Origin: Nissolia schottii
Lineage: Eukaryota; Streptophyta; Magnoliopsida; Fabales; Fabaceae
Reading direction: 5' to 3'
DNA: 64,000 nt
Assembly (NCBI GenBank): GCA_003254905.1
Contig: QANU01095112.1
Span: 292,394 to 356,393 of the forward strand
Shown here piece after piece: positions 22,278-33,972 of this stretch. The position numbers were made by a program, and so were the translations under genes. The notes below the pieces were generated by a model. The model was not told the DNA's origin. It saw nothing but the letters and a program-made list of their open reading frames with translations, and did not search any database. Position 1 is the stretch's first letter; the number at the start of each line of letters is the position of its first letter.

Positions 22278-23820
22278 TGTGTTATTTGGAGGGCATTTTT
22301 CAATTTTCCTTTTTTGCTAGTGTATGTTGGGACACTGCAGCTGTATCGATATGCTATACCAACTTTCTATATGTTGTAATAGAGTAAGGCACTCAGGTGG
22401 CTTTGAAATTTTCAATTCTCCTAAGTTGTGTAATAAACAATACTTTTTGTCCTTTAAAATTGCTTGATGATGAGAATGAGATTAGAACTGGGACCAGAAT
22501 TTCTCTTGTAATTTGTGGGAGTAACGAGGATCTCATGACTTGAGTATCTCTTTGTCCGGAAGTTAATGCACACAGATCGTATATTTTATATATATTTATA
22601 TTTAAAGTAATACTGTGAAAGAATTTGGAAGAGATTCTGTGAATTATATATCCTTTGATAATTTCATTCCCGAAACGTTTCGCTATCTGAACCCCTTATC
22701 CAATTATCTGTCTCTTTATTCAATAAATTTATTATGTTGACTTATTGATAGTTCCTAAGCTTCTACGTAACCATTCTTCCGATCAAATCCTAAACCCTTC
22801 TTCGTCCCTTTCCTCTTTGCCGACACTAGCAACTGCTGAATCCATTCTTCCCATTTTCTTTGGTTCAGTTCAAACCTTCATTATGAATGATAGTGTTTTG
22901 GTCCTTCAATTTTAGCCTTTCGGCGTGCCCTATTTCAAATACGATGCATAAGAACGTATTCCTTGACGTGTTTAAAGCATTTTGAAATAATGCTAGTTGC
23001 TTACGGGAATCCAACAATCCCAGGGGAGATGGCAATTTTCATTCATAGGAATGCAAGTTACTCGGAAATGTTTTTTAAAACCTTAAATTAATTATAAGAA
23101 TATTACATTCTCATGATTACGTTATGAGGAATGTTAAAAGATTTCGCAAACTATATGCTTACATAGTATTGACCTTTTTTGTTTTTGGAAGTAAACTAAT
23201 TTTGCTTTTAAATTGTTGCCGAGTTACTCTTATATTCTTTGTTATTGTGCACAAGTCTTCCGTTTCCATCATGCCTTATCTTACATGATATATCCATTTT
23301 TATAGAATCTTTGAGAAAGGCTTTTTTTCATAAGAAACAAAAGACTTACTATCTTTGGGATCTGATACAATCCTGGTTTTCCTGCAATAAATCCTGGTTT
23401 TCACAGTCTATGTGCAGGATGTAAACAAAAGTCTTAACAAATCATTGTTCCATTGAAGAAACTAACACAGACAAGTAAGTTTCTTTGTTTGTTTGTTTGT
23501 TTATTCCCTTTGTTTAATGATTTGCTGTTGATTTAATTCAAGATTGAAACCTTGCTGCTAGAAGATAATCCCTCAAATGCACTTCTTTGCATTATCTCCG
23601 AGTCTGGCGTCTAAATATTATGGGTTCTGACTCCTCAAATTTTACTTGAAGGTATATTTGCTTTCAGATATTCAAAGAACGGAAGCTAAAACATTTTGTT
23701 TTTTTGTTTTATTGGTTTTAATCCCTCCATAATAACTTTACAGTATCTAATTGTGTCTATTTGAAATAGGTATCAACTTTGATACTACATGAATTATTTT
23801 GGTACAATAGAACTTATGAA
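22278..23820. other. 3' flank of the SINA-type gene
   Basis: Contains the presumptive 3' UTR. AATAAA-like signals occur at AATAAACAATAC (about 22431) and CAATAAATTT (about 22720). No other gene or clear transposon end is visible. Confidence 0.4.
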
Positions 23821-24659
23821 TGTAACACCCCTGCTAACTGCCCCCTTCCATGGTAGTAAGCAATGTTCACAAGGTTGTTATCCGTTGTGTGAGGGTTACC
23901 TTTAACCCTTACTTTTAACTTTGCAAATATCTTTACGCGAAAATATTGACCAATTTAAAAATCGATCATTTGCTTTGTTAGTTGGTAAACTAGGAGCCGT
24001 GCGTGATCAAGGAAGCATTTACATATACAAGCGCTAGCCTCACGAGCAGTGTAAGTAATAACCGCAATATAAGAGGAAGAGTATATACATATAAATACAG
24101 ACAATGTCCAACACATTATTACACATAAGGTTATTATTAAGTACTACACAAAAGTCATAGGTCTTATACATTAACCAAAACATATATCCCTCTAACGCAA
24201 GAGTAGTAACTTTGCTCTGGTCCTGGAACGGTCTTGCTGCGGCCACCCGTCGTCTACCACGCGTCTCTCTCGTCAATCTATTCATTGTGTACTCCTGGAA
24301 CCATAAGGGGTGGGGGTGGAACTCTTCGTCCTCAGTGGGAATCCCTAGTGTTACCTAATGTTTCATTTCTCGGCTATATTCCAGGCCACTCTGGAGATCC
24401 CTAAGTGTTCATACATACTAAACTCCTACTGGTTATTATCTTTGGCTTAAGTTCTGAGTAGCTTTATCTACTTTACTAGGTGATCGGGGAACCTAATCTT
24501 TCTTTATTTACTTCTAGGTTCCCACGCTTTCTTGTCCTGACCGTTACACATTTGCGTCGCGTACCACAGACACCAATCACATGCATGCAGACATACTCAA
24601 CTGGTCATCACACATATGTTGCGTAGGAATCATTCCACCATGCTTGTCTGGCACGGAAT

Positions 24660-24825
24660 AGTTCATCATGCACACCTTTGGGCATGGTGTCAATGCAGTG
24701 GATTGTTCATCATGCCGATGGGGCATGGGATCAATGCATGGGACTCATCATCATGCCCACTTTTGGGCACGGTATCGTATCATCGTTCATCATGCACACC
24801 TTTGGGCAGGGTATCGTATCATTCC
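24660..24825 (-). repeat. Imperfect short tandem repeat in reversed LTR
   Basis: Four copies of CATCATGCMCACCTTTGGGCAKGGT lie at about 24664, 24708, 24749 and 24788, with 40-45 bp spacing, and the last two also share GTATCGTATCAT. They lie in the LTR section that carries 76-bp repeats in the copy at 56247. Confidence 0.6.
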
Positions 24826-25078
24826 CGACCTTTACCTTGTCTGTCCCTGCTCTTTTCTTTCATGACTATCATCACAACTCACTCTTATCTTTTCTTTAGC
24901 ATTCCCCCTTTTTCCCTATGTTCCGTTATGCTCTTTTTAGTCGTTTGGTGATATCCTCTAGTGATCTATCCTCATGATGCATGCTCTATCATAACACAAT
25001 ATTACGACATGGTCATTCAAATCAGGGGATAACAGTTCAGGATCTTCAGGTTAGGTTACTCCACGTTACCAGTAGGTC

Positions 25079-25110
25079 CGCTTAGCGTGCGCTCAGCGTG
25101 CTGCTGGCCC
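25079..25110 (-). repeat. CGCTTAGCG/CGCTCAGCG palindrome pair in reversed LTR
   Basis: CCGCTTAGCGTGCGCTCAGCG, two copies of the motif that is clustered at 6618-6873, 31882-32010, 36560-36606 and 57570-57712. Confidence 0.55.
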
Positions 25111-25495
25111 CTGGAGTAACTCTCTGAAATGTTGAAAACATGCTTTACATAGCACTAAATAGCACAGTTATATTTTCCGAACATCAAAACTACTCAAAAT
25201 CATTTTCACAACTAAATCTCTATATTTTTCACATAATGTTTTCAAAATCAGTTTAACAAATATAAGCACATAAAATAACACAAATATTTACATAGACAGG
25301 CGGTTTAGGGCTACCCACTTTCCAAGAGTTCTAAAAGTTGCGAGAAAAGACTCCCGCGAACCTTGAGACGATCGTGCTATTTTTCCTGAGTCCAACGGCG
25401 TAACCGTAGAGCGCACGAACGAAACAGAAATATTTTTAATAGTATAAATTTATGAACTTTGGGCACTGGGGGATGGCCTTCGAAGGCCATTTGCC

Positions 25496-25626
25496 TTTCA
25501 TATATACACACACACACACATATCCTGAGGCGATGATGCTATGCCGCCTCAGTTAGATATTAATTATTATATTATTATTATATTATTACTTTACATACAT
25601 GTGCAAATATATATATATATATATAT
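25496..25626. repeat. Microsatellites: (CA)n, (TTA)n, (AT)n
   Basis: TATATACACACACACACACATATCC at about 25501-25524, a TTATTATTATATTATTATTA run at 25561-25588, and (AT)n at about 25606-25626. The first overlaps the expected TATA-box position of the reversed LTR, about 530 bp from its start. Confidence 0.7.
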
Positions 25627-26026
25627 TATAGTTTATTCCATTTTGTTTCTTTCTTTATTGTTTCTTTCTTTTCTTTTGCTGGTGGTGTCGTGGTAAAGCC
25701 ACGTGGTCCCCTCCGATCCGGTTTGATAGCGTTCGGTCGTTAATCGTTTGTATATAGTTATCCTAAAAATATTCCGAACATACCGTCATGATCTACTAAT
25801 TTTTTGGTTAGGATGGTATGTCAGGTTAAGGTATTTGTGAACATATCTCCACGCGAGTCCCACGAAATTTTTGTGAGCTTACGAAACCATTATTTTGACT
25901 GGTTTTTGAAAAAGAAACCTTTATATTTAAATTTTCAGTCTAAATAACCTTCTCTATTGCACTTTAATTACACAGAAATTACGAATTTCACAAAATCTTT
26001 GTAAGGGAAAAAATCGGGCTGTTACA

Positions 26027-27166
26027 TTCCACCCCTTAGAAAAATTTCGCCCCCAAAATTTCAGCATCGCTAGACTTTTGAGTACTTAGTACACTTTCGT
26101 AGGGCTATAGTTACTACGGTTTACTCACCTGCGGGGGTGTCGTATTCGTCCGGATGCTCGCCCCTCAAAGTGAAGACTCGTCCTCGCGGCAAGACCAGGA
26201 GTGGATTCGATGTACAATCTTTGGCGAGATGTCTGCTCCCTCTATATCGGTTGCAGACGCCCGATTAGTTGATGGGTAAGGGTGCCCTACAGGCTTGGGG
26301 CGAGGTGCCCGGGTTTCCCACATTGATAGCAAGCGTCTTTTCCATTCAGGCATTCTCCATGATGGGGCTTGCCGCACTTTAGGTAATGTGGTCGACACTC
26401 GCCTCCTTGTCGCAACTAGTCTTGTTGGGACTGGTCCGGGGCTTGTCCTTACTGCTGCTGCTTAGGCTGATACGGATACCGCCCTCTATCCTAACTAGGA
26501 AAAAGGGATTGGAAATGTCCTTTCCTCCTAGGCTCCTGTGACTGGCTTCCTTGCTCTATTGGCTTCCTCTTAAGCTACTCATTCCTTGCAGACGTCGGAT
26601 TGGTTGTTGATTCCTCCAGGGTCAGGCAAGTGTTGACCAGAATGGTGTAGTTGCGAATGTATAGGTGATTGACAGACACCTAAAGCTCTAACTTTAATCC
26701 TCTCTAATATTTCCCGCACTTCCACGCCTCGTCCGGATTGAGCCGGTACGTGTGGGAGTAACGACACAGTCGTTCAAAAGTCGCCGTGTACTCGGCTACC
26801 GTCATGTGACCCTGTGTAAGTGCTAGGAACTCTGCCTCTTTCTGATCTCTTAGTCCGATCAAAAAGTACTTGTCCATGAAGGCGATAGTAAACTGCATCC
26901 ACATGATCGGGACTACTTCTTCCCTTAGAAGGGGGCTGGTAGTGTCCCACCATTCTCTCACTGCGCCCCACAGCCTTCTGGTGGCGAATCTGACTTTCTG
27001 GTCATCCAAGCAATGAAGGTCATCTAGGACTTGCTCCATTTCCTTTATCCAGTGGTGGGCCTATTCCGAATCCATCAATCCTTCGAAGGTTGGAGGGTTG
27101 GTCCGGACAAATTTCGCGTACTTCTTCGCGTCAACATCATGCTCCAGTGGTGGGGTATCTCTCTTT
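26027..27166 (-). pseudogene. Ty3/gypsy gag remnant of a pol-deleted element
   Basis: Reading - strand from 27166: KFVRTNPPTFEGLMDSE, a TAG stop, then AHHWIKEMEQVLDDLHC and REWWDTTSPLLREEVVP, a gag capsid segment with FERLCRYSHTYRLNPDEAWK. Two zinc-knuckle motifs follow (KCGKPHHGEC and CYQCGKPGHLAP, the last Cys replaced). There is no protease, reverse transcriptase or integrase between the knuckle (about 26290) and the polypurine tract at 26027, so pol has been deleted. It resembles the + strand gag at 28302 but is a separate lineage. At 27166-27167 the sequence switches to a + strand LTR. Confidence 0.8.
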
Positions 27167-28301
27167 ACAAGGGAGAATGATGGACATTCCAAGCAACAAG
27201 AAGGACGCTGCCTCAGGCACGTAAGAGAATCCCTAATAACCCTCATGCATACTATGTAATGAATGTTTGAATATGAGATATGTACGTGTGGCGAGAAGTC
27301 ATCAACGATCGCCCTAAAGATAGTAAGATTTCTGAACGTTCCTAACATATAATAATAACGAGCATGATAACCTATGCCTGATGATTAGGGTAAAGATTAG
27401 AATGTTTTCCCTCAAACCTAGTAACGTAGATAAAGCTGTTTAGGATTAGCAAACATAAAAATGAAGTAGGAAATATAGAACTGCATGACACTTAGAGAAC
27501 TCCTAAGCGGCCGGAATCATACACCAGATAATCAAAAGAGTATTTCCCTCGAGTTTCCCTTTGAGAACGTGACGTTTTCACCCCACTCGTTTATGATTCT
27601 AGGTGACACAGATGGATTTGCCGTTGGGGGAGTCGATGCTTTTGGCGGGCCTAACGAGCCAAATTGACCCCTATACCGGGGTCATCATGGAGACACGAGT
27701 CTACCTACCAGCTGACGTACTGATCGACTTACCGTTCAACTTCAGACCACCTCTGAGCCCGCTATCGGAGTTACCTCCTACTCTAACTCTAGAGCCACTG
27801 TTTGTCCTACCGTCGGAGCCGCCACACGTCTCCATGACAGAGCCATATTTGGAGCCACTTTTCATCCCAGGAACGTCCGTTGACCATCCCATCATGATCG
27901 AGGATGACGATACTGTTATCGTCGAGCCTCCTCCTTACAAGAAGGACGTTGAGGTGGACCCTTGCTGTTTGCACCCTTTTCCTCGCTTTGCAGGCCTCTA
28001 TCGTGGTGCCAGGAAGAGGGTTCTAGTGTTGCATCGTCTGATTTCCAGGAGGAGTCACGATGTTGAGCCGGGACCATCCGGTGTCCATCATGATCTCCCT
28101 ATCATCACAGAGGGCTCATCTAAGAACGAGGAGGGCGAAGACTCGCCTATCTAGTACACACCAGTAGAGTCATCTGAGGACGAGACAGAGGATGACCCGA
28201 TGGAGGTAGATGAGGAGGAGGAAGACCTAGAGGAGGAGCCAGAGGACTACAGAGTTGTTGACAGTCGTGTGTCGACCCGTTTATCTGTGATCATTTTGTA
28301 C
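27167..28301 (+). mobile_element. Fragment of 5' LTR of the 27-41 kb family T element
   Basis: Near-identical to the 3' LTR segment 39647-40799, sharing GGACATTCCAAGCAACAAGA and AAAGATAGTAAGATTTCTGA. The left part of the LTR is missing because of the junction with the reversed gag. The right part breaks off at TCATTTTGTAC (28301), where gag coding sequence begins. The LTR terminus, primer binding site and start of gag are therefore deleted. Confidence 0.75.
27603..28262 (+). pseudogene. LTR-embedded open frame with basic patch and acidic tail, copy 2
   Basis: Open for 183 codons from ATG 27603 to a TAG at 28152-28154, then open again in the same frame through DEEEEDLEEEPEDY. In order: ESMLLAGLTSQIDPYTGVIM, a proline-rich part (PPLSPLSELPPTLTLEP), EPPPYKKDVEVDP, RGARKRV, GPSGVHHDLP and the acidic tail. 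The order matches copy 1 (8440-9003), which is far more diverged in nucleotides. The best-preserved copy in the window. No signal peptide, membrane segment or known domain is seen. The frame is truncated downstream by the LTR/gag junction at 28301. Confidence 0.5.
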
Positions 28302-29090
28302 AGAAGACATTCCGTGGTCAGAGGCACAAAAAATCTGATTCGCCTCCCGGAAGCTAGAGGGCGACGCTTTGTAATGGTGGGAATCCACTAAACCACTCCT
28401 CAAGCTGGACTATGACCAGATCACGTGGGCCCATTTCACCACAGCTCTGCTGGATAAATATTTCCCTAAGGAGTTGAGGGATAGGAAGGAGGCAAAGTTC
28501 ATGGAGCTAAAACAGGAAAACATGTCAGTGGGGAAGTACACCGCCAAGTTTGAAAAGTTGTGCCGGTATTCTCAAACCTACCGGTTGAACCCTAATGAAA
28601 GGTGGAAGTGCGGAAAATATCAGCGAGGGATAAAAGCGGAGCTACAAAGTCTATCAATGTGCTGGGCATTAAGGACTATGCCACCTTGGTCAACAAGAGC
28701 CTCGCCTAGGAGGAAGTTGATAGACACCTAGCCGCCGTGCGAATGGAGATGAACAAGCGCAAGGCAGCAGATCAGGGGAACTCATAGCAGGAGCCGAGAA
28801 AGAGGGAACCTTTTCCAACCTCATTCTTCAACCACAGGAAAATGCCACAGCAAAACCGGCCATCGCAAGGACAGAGAGGACCGCAGAACCAAGTAAGGAG
28901 GGTACCACCCGGAAATGGTCCACCAGCACCCTGGCCATCGTAACAAGGAGGAGCTCTGAGGACGCTGTGCCCGAAGTGTGGAAAGGTACATGTGGGAGCC
29001 TGCCTAGCTAGGCAGAACATTTGTTACCGATGTGGCATAAATGGCCACTTCGCAAGGACTTGCACCATGGCGTCACCCCCAGCTCAGCAG
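28302..29090 (+). pseudogene. gag: capsid segment and zinc knuckle
   Basis: Reads EGDAL, a TAG, WWESTKPLLKLDYDQITWAH, FTTALLDKYFPKELRDRKEA, then FEKLCRYSQTYRLNPNERWK. After a frame change it reads CPKCGKVHVGACLARQNICY and CYRCGINGHFARTC; the second is a complete CCHC knuckle. The N-terminal part of gag is missing at the junction with the LTR fragment. Confidence 0.85.
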
Positions 29091-29560
29091 CAAGGCCGAG
29101 TATTCATTCTGTGTGCGGAGGAAGCACAAGAAGCAGGAGACCTGATCCATGATAAGTGCGCAATAAAGGGTAAAACCTTGACTGTACTTTACGATTCAGG
29201 AGCGTCACACTCTTTCATATCTCATGAAATTGTTAGGAACTTAGAATTATCGCCTGTGTCCTTACCTTGTACTCTAAATGTAACCACCCCTACTGCACCC
29301 TGAGTAAAGACTTGTCTTGTGTGTCCTCAGTGTCCAATTCAGCTGCAAGATAGAACATTTACAGCTGATTTGATCTATCTTCCCTTAGTTGGTCTAGACA
29401 TCATCCTAGCAATGGATTGGCTTCGTGCCAACCAGGTAATTTTAGACTATGCCAAGAAATTGGTGACCTTTCCCTCAAAAGCCATCAAATCATCCGCTCC
29501 CAAGGTTGAGTCAGTAGCCCTGTACTGTTTCCGCCTTGAAATTTAGGAATACGTTCTTCT
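29091..29560 (+). pseudogene. Retroviral-type aspartic protease region
   Basis: LYDSGASHSFISHEIVRNL carries the D-S-G catalytic triplet. After a TGA at 29301-29303 the region continues with CPIQLQDRTFTADLIYLPLV and LDIILAMDWLRANQVILDYA. The length fits the family. One nonsense codon is visible. Confidence 0.85.
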
Positions 29561-30459
29561 AGCATCCATGGAGGTAGAGACAATGCACCAAATCGAGCAC
29601 ATTCTAGTGGCCTGCGAATACCCAGAGGTGCTCCCTGAGGACATCCCCGAGTTTCCCCCCGAAAAGGGAAGTGGAGTTTTCAATCGACTTAGTTCCCGGA
29701 GCGGGACCTATATCGATAGCGTCGTACCGGTTGTACCCCATAGAGTTACAAGAGCTGAAGAAGCAGTTGGAAGAGTTGATTGAGAAATGGTTCATTCGAC
29801 TGAGTGTGTCACCGTGGGGAGCCCCAGTACTATTTGTCAAGAAGAAAGACGGCTCAATGAGGATGTGCATAGACTATCGACAGCTCAACAAAGTCACCAT
29901 CAAAAACAAGTATCCATTGCCAAGGATTGATGACCTGATGGATCAACTGAAGGGAGCGAAGGTGTTCTCAAGGATTGACCTGCTATCAGGCTACCATCAA
30001 ATTCAGGTCAGGGGCGAGGATATCCCTAAGACGGCATTCAGATCTTACTATGGGCACTATGAATTTACGGTAATGTCCTTTGGTTTGACTAACGCTTCTG
30101 CCATTTTCATGGATTACATGAACAACATATTCCGAGCATACTTGGATGAATATGTGATTGTGTTCATCGACGACATATTGGTGTGCTCCAAAAGTGAGGA
30201 AGAGCACGCTAGACATTTACGGACGGTACTAGAGATCCTGAAAGACAGGAAGTTGTACGCCAAGCTCTCCAAGTGTGCATTTTGGGTGAAAGAAGTACAG
30301 TTCTTGGGACATGTAGTGTCAGAACATGGTGTAGAGGTGGACCCTAGCAAGGTTAAGGCAGTCGAGAAGTGGAAGAAGCCTACGTCAATTACGAAGATTC
30401 ACAGTTTTTGGGATTGGCTAGCTACTACCAAAGGTTTATTAAGGGTTTCTCATAGATAG
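29561..30459 (+). pseudogene. Reverse transcriptase domain
   Basis: The longest open frame of the element (29671-30459, 262 codons). Motifs in order: [77 protein letters not shown], the active-site [15 protein letters not shown], and [20 protein letters not shown]. The upstream part ([16 protein letters not shown]) is in another frame. The catalytic Asp pair is preserved. A frame change near 30405 precedes the RNase H region. Confidence 0.92.
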
Positions 30460-30955
30460 TTTTGCCACTCACGAAGCTGACTAGGAAGGGAGCATCGTTT
30501 GTTTGGTCGTCTGAGTATGAGAGAAGTATCTGTGAGTTGAAGGAGAAGCTGACAACTGTGCCAGTGTTGATTTTTCCTGACCCGCAGGTACCGTATGAGG
30601 TGTTCTACGATGCGTCAAGAACGGGATTGGGATGCGTACTCATGTAGAATTGACAAGTAGTAGCATTCGCCTCCAGACAGCTCAGACCTCACGAGGGCAA
30701 CTATCCCACCCATGACTTGGAGCTCGCTATCGTTCTGTTCGCGTTGAAGATTTAGAGACATCACTTGTATGGAGTGAGGTTCGAGGTATTCTCAGACCAT
30801 AAAAGTCTGAAGTACCTGTTTGATCAGAAGGAACTCAACATGCGACAGAGATGCTGGATGGAATTTTTGAAGGATTACGATTTTAGGTTGAATTACCACC
30901 CTGGCAAGGCCGATGTGGTGGCCGATGCGTTGAGTAAAAAGTCGCTGCATGCCGC
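30460..30955 (+). pseudogene. RNase H domain
   Basis: VFYDASRTGLGCVLM, a stop, [31 protein letters not shown], then [20 protein letters not shown] and [18 protein letters not shown]. First and later acidic residues are present. Two or more in-frame stops occur. The domain ends where the 1.4-kb element inserts. Confidence 0.88.
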
Positions 30956-32383
30956 TGTTGAAAGCTTTTTATACTCTTGTCATTTTATATATCCTACTTT
31001 ACAGCTTTCAAATCCTCAATGGATTCAATTGCAGTATAGTCGGGGTATAGTCGTATCCATAGTGAGTTGAATAAAACCATTCTTGAGTTTGTTAATTAAA
31101 CAATAGAGTGGATGATTTTTAAATGAATTTTTGACATAAATAAAGTAAATAAAAGATAAAATGACACCGAGGGAAAATTAGATGGGGAAGCTTGTTGGGA
31201 ATTAACTCATAATACAGTTTTCATATATCCATTACTCAATGTATATGAATTATCAATTCCATTGATTCCTCGCCACCAGTTCTTATCTTAATCATCTCTT
31301 TCAAGCATGAATAATCACTCGATTCCCTTTGTCATTTTGTCTCTTGCACAAACTAACAAAGCAAAATGATCTATAGTTTCAGATGTTAAAACGACTAATA
31401 ACCCTAACTCTATTTCTAAAAATTAGGACTATTAGATGATTTAATCTAGTTCCAACTTAATGAATGTAGTTCTCACTCACAAACAATCAAGTTTCAAATC
31501 ATGCTTTAGGTAGCTAAGCTAAAACAAGCATTAAGCATAAGATCAATTCATGTAAAGTAAAGAAAGCAATAGATTTATAGATACAAGATTTATAAGGATA
31601 CAATCACCATAATATTCATCAAAATTCCAGCAAAAAGAGGATTATAAATCCATCTTACAAGAGGAAATCAAAGAACAAGGTACTGGACGTTCACCATGAC
31701 ACGTTTTCACCCCACCATGGTGACTTCCGCCGTGCTCCTCGACCTCTCTTGGCCCCTTCTCCAACTTCCTCTTCGTTCTCAGCTCTCTAACTCTCTGTAT
31801 ATCAAGTTCTGAATGTGTGAAAGGTTAGAGCTCAATGAATTCGGATTTGGCATCCTTTTACAGATTTTTTTAGCTTTGGACCTCTCAGCGGATTACAGGG
31901 GTCGCTGAGCGGCCTAGGCTCTTTATGGATTGCTTCATCTTGAAGTTTCTTCAGCCTTAACCAATTTCAGAGGCCGCTCAGCGAATTGGTCTGGGCACTC
32001 AGCGGATTGGTCTGCACAGCAGTTAATAAAATCGCGATAACTTTAGCTACAGATCTTGGATTGAGGTGATTCAAATCTCCACTTAAAGCTATGAGATAGA
32101 TCTACAACGTTTTAGTTGACATCAAATTGAGACTCAATGTCCATCCTGGTGAAAAATATGTGGCAAAGTCAGCATTAATTCTTGTTGTGTAGCTCTTTTG
32201 ATTTATGCCTCAGATCTATATGGGAAATTGACAAGAATTGCATTATTACACCCTATTTGTATCCTACTTTCTTAACCTACTAAATTCATACAAAAGTGGG
32301 GGAATTGCCTAGTGAATTCATTTTAAACAATGCATATAAGTGTCATTTTAACCTATGAAAATACCAAAATATGGCACTTATCA
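30956..32383. mobile_element. 1.4-kb TG...CA element, copy 2, inserted between RNase H and integrase
   Basis: Starts TGTTGAAAGC and ends GGCACTTATCA, 1428 bp. The 5-bp flanks are GCCGC (30951-30955) and GTCGC (32384-32388), a target-site duplication with one later change. It matches copy 1 (5699-7099) along its whole length at roughly 85% by eye, and it too carries a CGCTGAGCGG cluster (31882-32010). It holds no gene. It is interpreted as a solo LTR or a non-autonomous element of an unknown LTR family. Confidence 0.65.
31882..32010. repeat. CGCTGAGCGG-type palindrome cluster
   Basis: Variants CTCAGCGGATT, GTCGCTGAGCGGCC, GCCGCTCAGCGAATT and CACTCAGCGGATTGG lie within 130 bp. The position corresponds to 6618-6873 in copy 1 of the same element. 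Confidence 0.6.
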
Positions 32384-33450
32384 GTCGCTCAAATGATGGT
32401 GAAGGAGACAGAGTTAATCGAGAACTTTAGAGATCTTAACCTTGACATAACCCTTCGTCTGGATAGCATCAAGATGTGCCACTTACAGATTACAAGTGGG
32501 TTCAGACAACTGATTACAGAGGCTCAGAAGAATTGTCAAGATGACACGTGATGCAAGTTCGTGAAGGCGGTGAAGGAAGGCACGGTCAAGGAAGTGGTTA
32601 TCAAGGATGATGGGATACTGAGATTTGACCAACGTATTTGTGTTCCCCAGGAGGGCAGTTTGAGAGAGGACATTCTACGAGAAGCACACAAAAGCCATTT
32701 TACTATTCACCCAGGCACCACGAAGATGTTCCACGACCTTAAGAAAATGTTCTGGTGGCTCGGCTTGAAGAGGGACGTAGAGGAATGGGTGTCGAAGTGT
32801 CTAGTCTGCCAGAAGGTGAAGTTTGAGCACCGAAAACCTCCCAGATTACTCCACCCACCTGAGATACAGGAATGGAAATGGGAAGGAATTGCGATGGACT
32901 TCATTTCTGGTTTACCACGTACCTCAAAAGGGGTCGATGCGATCTAGGTGATTGTTGACAGACTTACCAAGTCTACTAACTTCATCCCAGTCAAGATGAC
33001 TTACCCGATGGAGAAGTTTGTCCAACTGTACATAAAGGAGGGTATAAGGTTACACGGTGTTCCGTCATCTATCATTTTAGATAGGGACCCAAGATTCACT
33101 TTGAGATTTTGGACTGCTTTCCAAAAGGCGTATGGGTCTCAATTACACCTTAGTTCAACCTACCACCATCAGACAAATGGACAGTCCGACTGAACCATTC
33201 AGACGTTGGAAGACATGTTGAGGGCTTGTGTACTGGATCTGCCGGGACATTGGGATGAGCTATTTCCATTTGTGGAATTCTCCTACAATAACAGCTACCA
33301 AGCTAGTATTGGCATGGCATCATTCGAAACACTCTACGGTCGAAAGTGTCAATCGCCTCTCTGTTGGAACGACAGCAAAGAATACCGGTATATGGGGCCA
33401 GAGGAGACAAAGGAGGCAGAGGAATGGATAAGGAAGATCCAAGAAAGAAT
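32384..33450 (+). pseudogene. Integrase domain
   Basis: H2C2 zinc-binding part: HKSHFTIHPGTTKMFHDLKK and CLVCQKVKFEHRKPP. DDE core: WEGIAMDFISGLPRTSKGVD (first Asp), SIILDRDPRFTLRFWTAFQK (second Asp) and IQTLEDMLRACVLDLPGHW (Glu), then VEFSYNNSYQASIG. In-frame stops follow VDAI and GQSD. All three catalytic residues are still readable. Confidence 0.9.
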
Positions 33451-33972
33451 CTGAACCGCCCAGAGTCGCCAGAAGAGTTATGCGGATGCTAGGAGGAGAC
33501 AACTTGAGTTTCAAGAAGGTGAACATGTATTCCTGAAAGTCACTCCTGCAACAGGCATAGGAAGATCACTTAAAGTCAAAAAGCTTAGCCCCAAATTCAT
33601 AGGACCATTCCAAATACTTAGCCGTGTAGGGCCAATAGCCTACCGTATAGCCCTTCCCCTAGCTTGGACAGTGTCCATAATGTTTTTCATGTCTCCCAAC
33701 TACGAAAATACCACGCTTCTCCTGACCATGCACTTGAGTCATATAAAGTGTAGTTAAAGGAGGATCTTTCCTTAGCCATGTTACCACGGAGGGTCATTGA
33801 CCGAAAGACGCGTACGACCAGGAACAAGGAGATAGCTACGGTACGTGTCATGTGGGCAAACGGAGAATATGAAGAACATACCTGGGAGCTAGAGTTTGAT
33901 ATGAGGAAGGCATACCCCGAACTATTTGAAGGTGCAAAAATTTCGGGGCGAAATTTTTCTAAGGGGGTGGAA
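33451..33972 (+). pseudogene. Integrase C-terminus and chromodomain-like tail
   Basis: SYADARRRQLEFQEGEHVFL, KKLSPKFIGPFQILSR, LRKYHASPDHALES, then PRRVIDRKTRTTRNKEIATV and NGEYEEHTWELEFDMRKAYP. The pattern V-x-W-x-[NG] ... E-x-T-W-E ... M-x-x-x-Y-P is the chromodomain-like end of chromoviral integrases, thought to guide insertion to certain chromatin. The reading runs into the LTR start. Confidence 0.85.

Larger units (their letters stand above)
23821..26026 (-). mobile_element. Family T LTR, reverse orientation (3' LTR of a gag-only element)
   Basis: It starts TGTAACACCCC with CAATGTTCACAAGGTTG downstream and ends TCGGGCTGTTACA. The reverse complement therefore runs TGTAACAGCCC to GGGGTGTTACA. 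Immediately beyond 26026 the sequence TTCCACCCCTTA is the reverse of a polypurine tract, making this the 3' LTR of the element whose gag lies at 26230-27166. The length is 2206 bp. The shortened 3' half keeps the reversed block around TCCTGGAACCATAAGGGG, where other copies carry the acidic frame. Confidence 0.75.
28302..33972 (+). pseudogene. Ty3/gypsy chromovirus gag-pol (decayed, interrupted)
   Basis: Domain order gag, zinc knuckle, protease, reverse transcriptase, RNase H, integrase, chromodomain-like tail: the Ty3/gypsy order with a chromovirus end. The body is broken by stops and frame changes and by a 1.4-kb insertion (30956-32383) between RNase H and integrase. A polypurine tract (AAGGGGGTGGAA) ends directly at the 3' LTR start, 33973. 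The C-terminal chromodomain-like segment with very long LTRs suggests the Tekay/Del lineage. No domain set is intact enough for autonomous activity. Confidence 0.88.

Noticed and set aside
24616..24951. 111-codon His/Cys/Trp-rich frame
   Set aside because: Produced by the CATCATGC short repeat; three overlapping frames are open there and none is conserved.
26165..26398. 77-codon - strand frame over the zinc knuckle
   Set aside because: Wrong frame; the neighbouring frame gives the CCHC knuckle residues.
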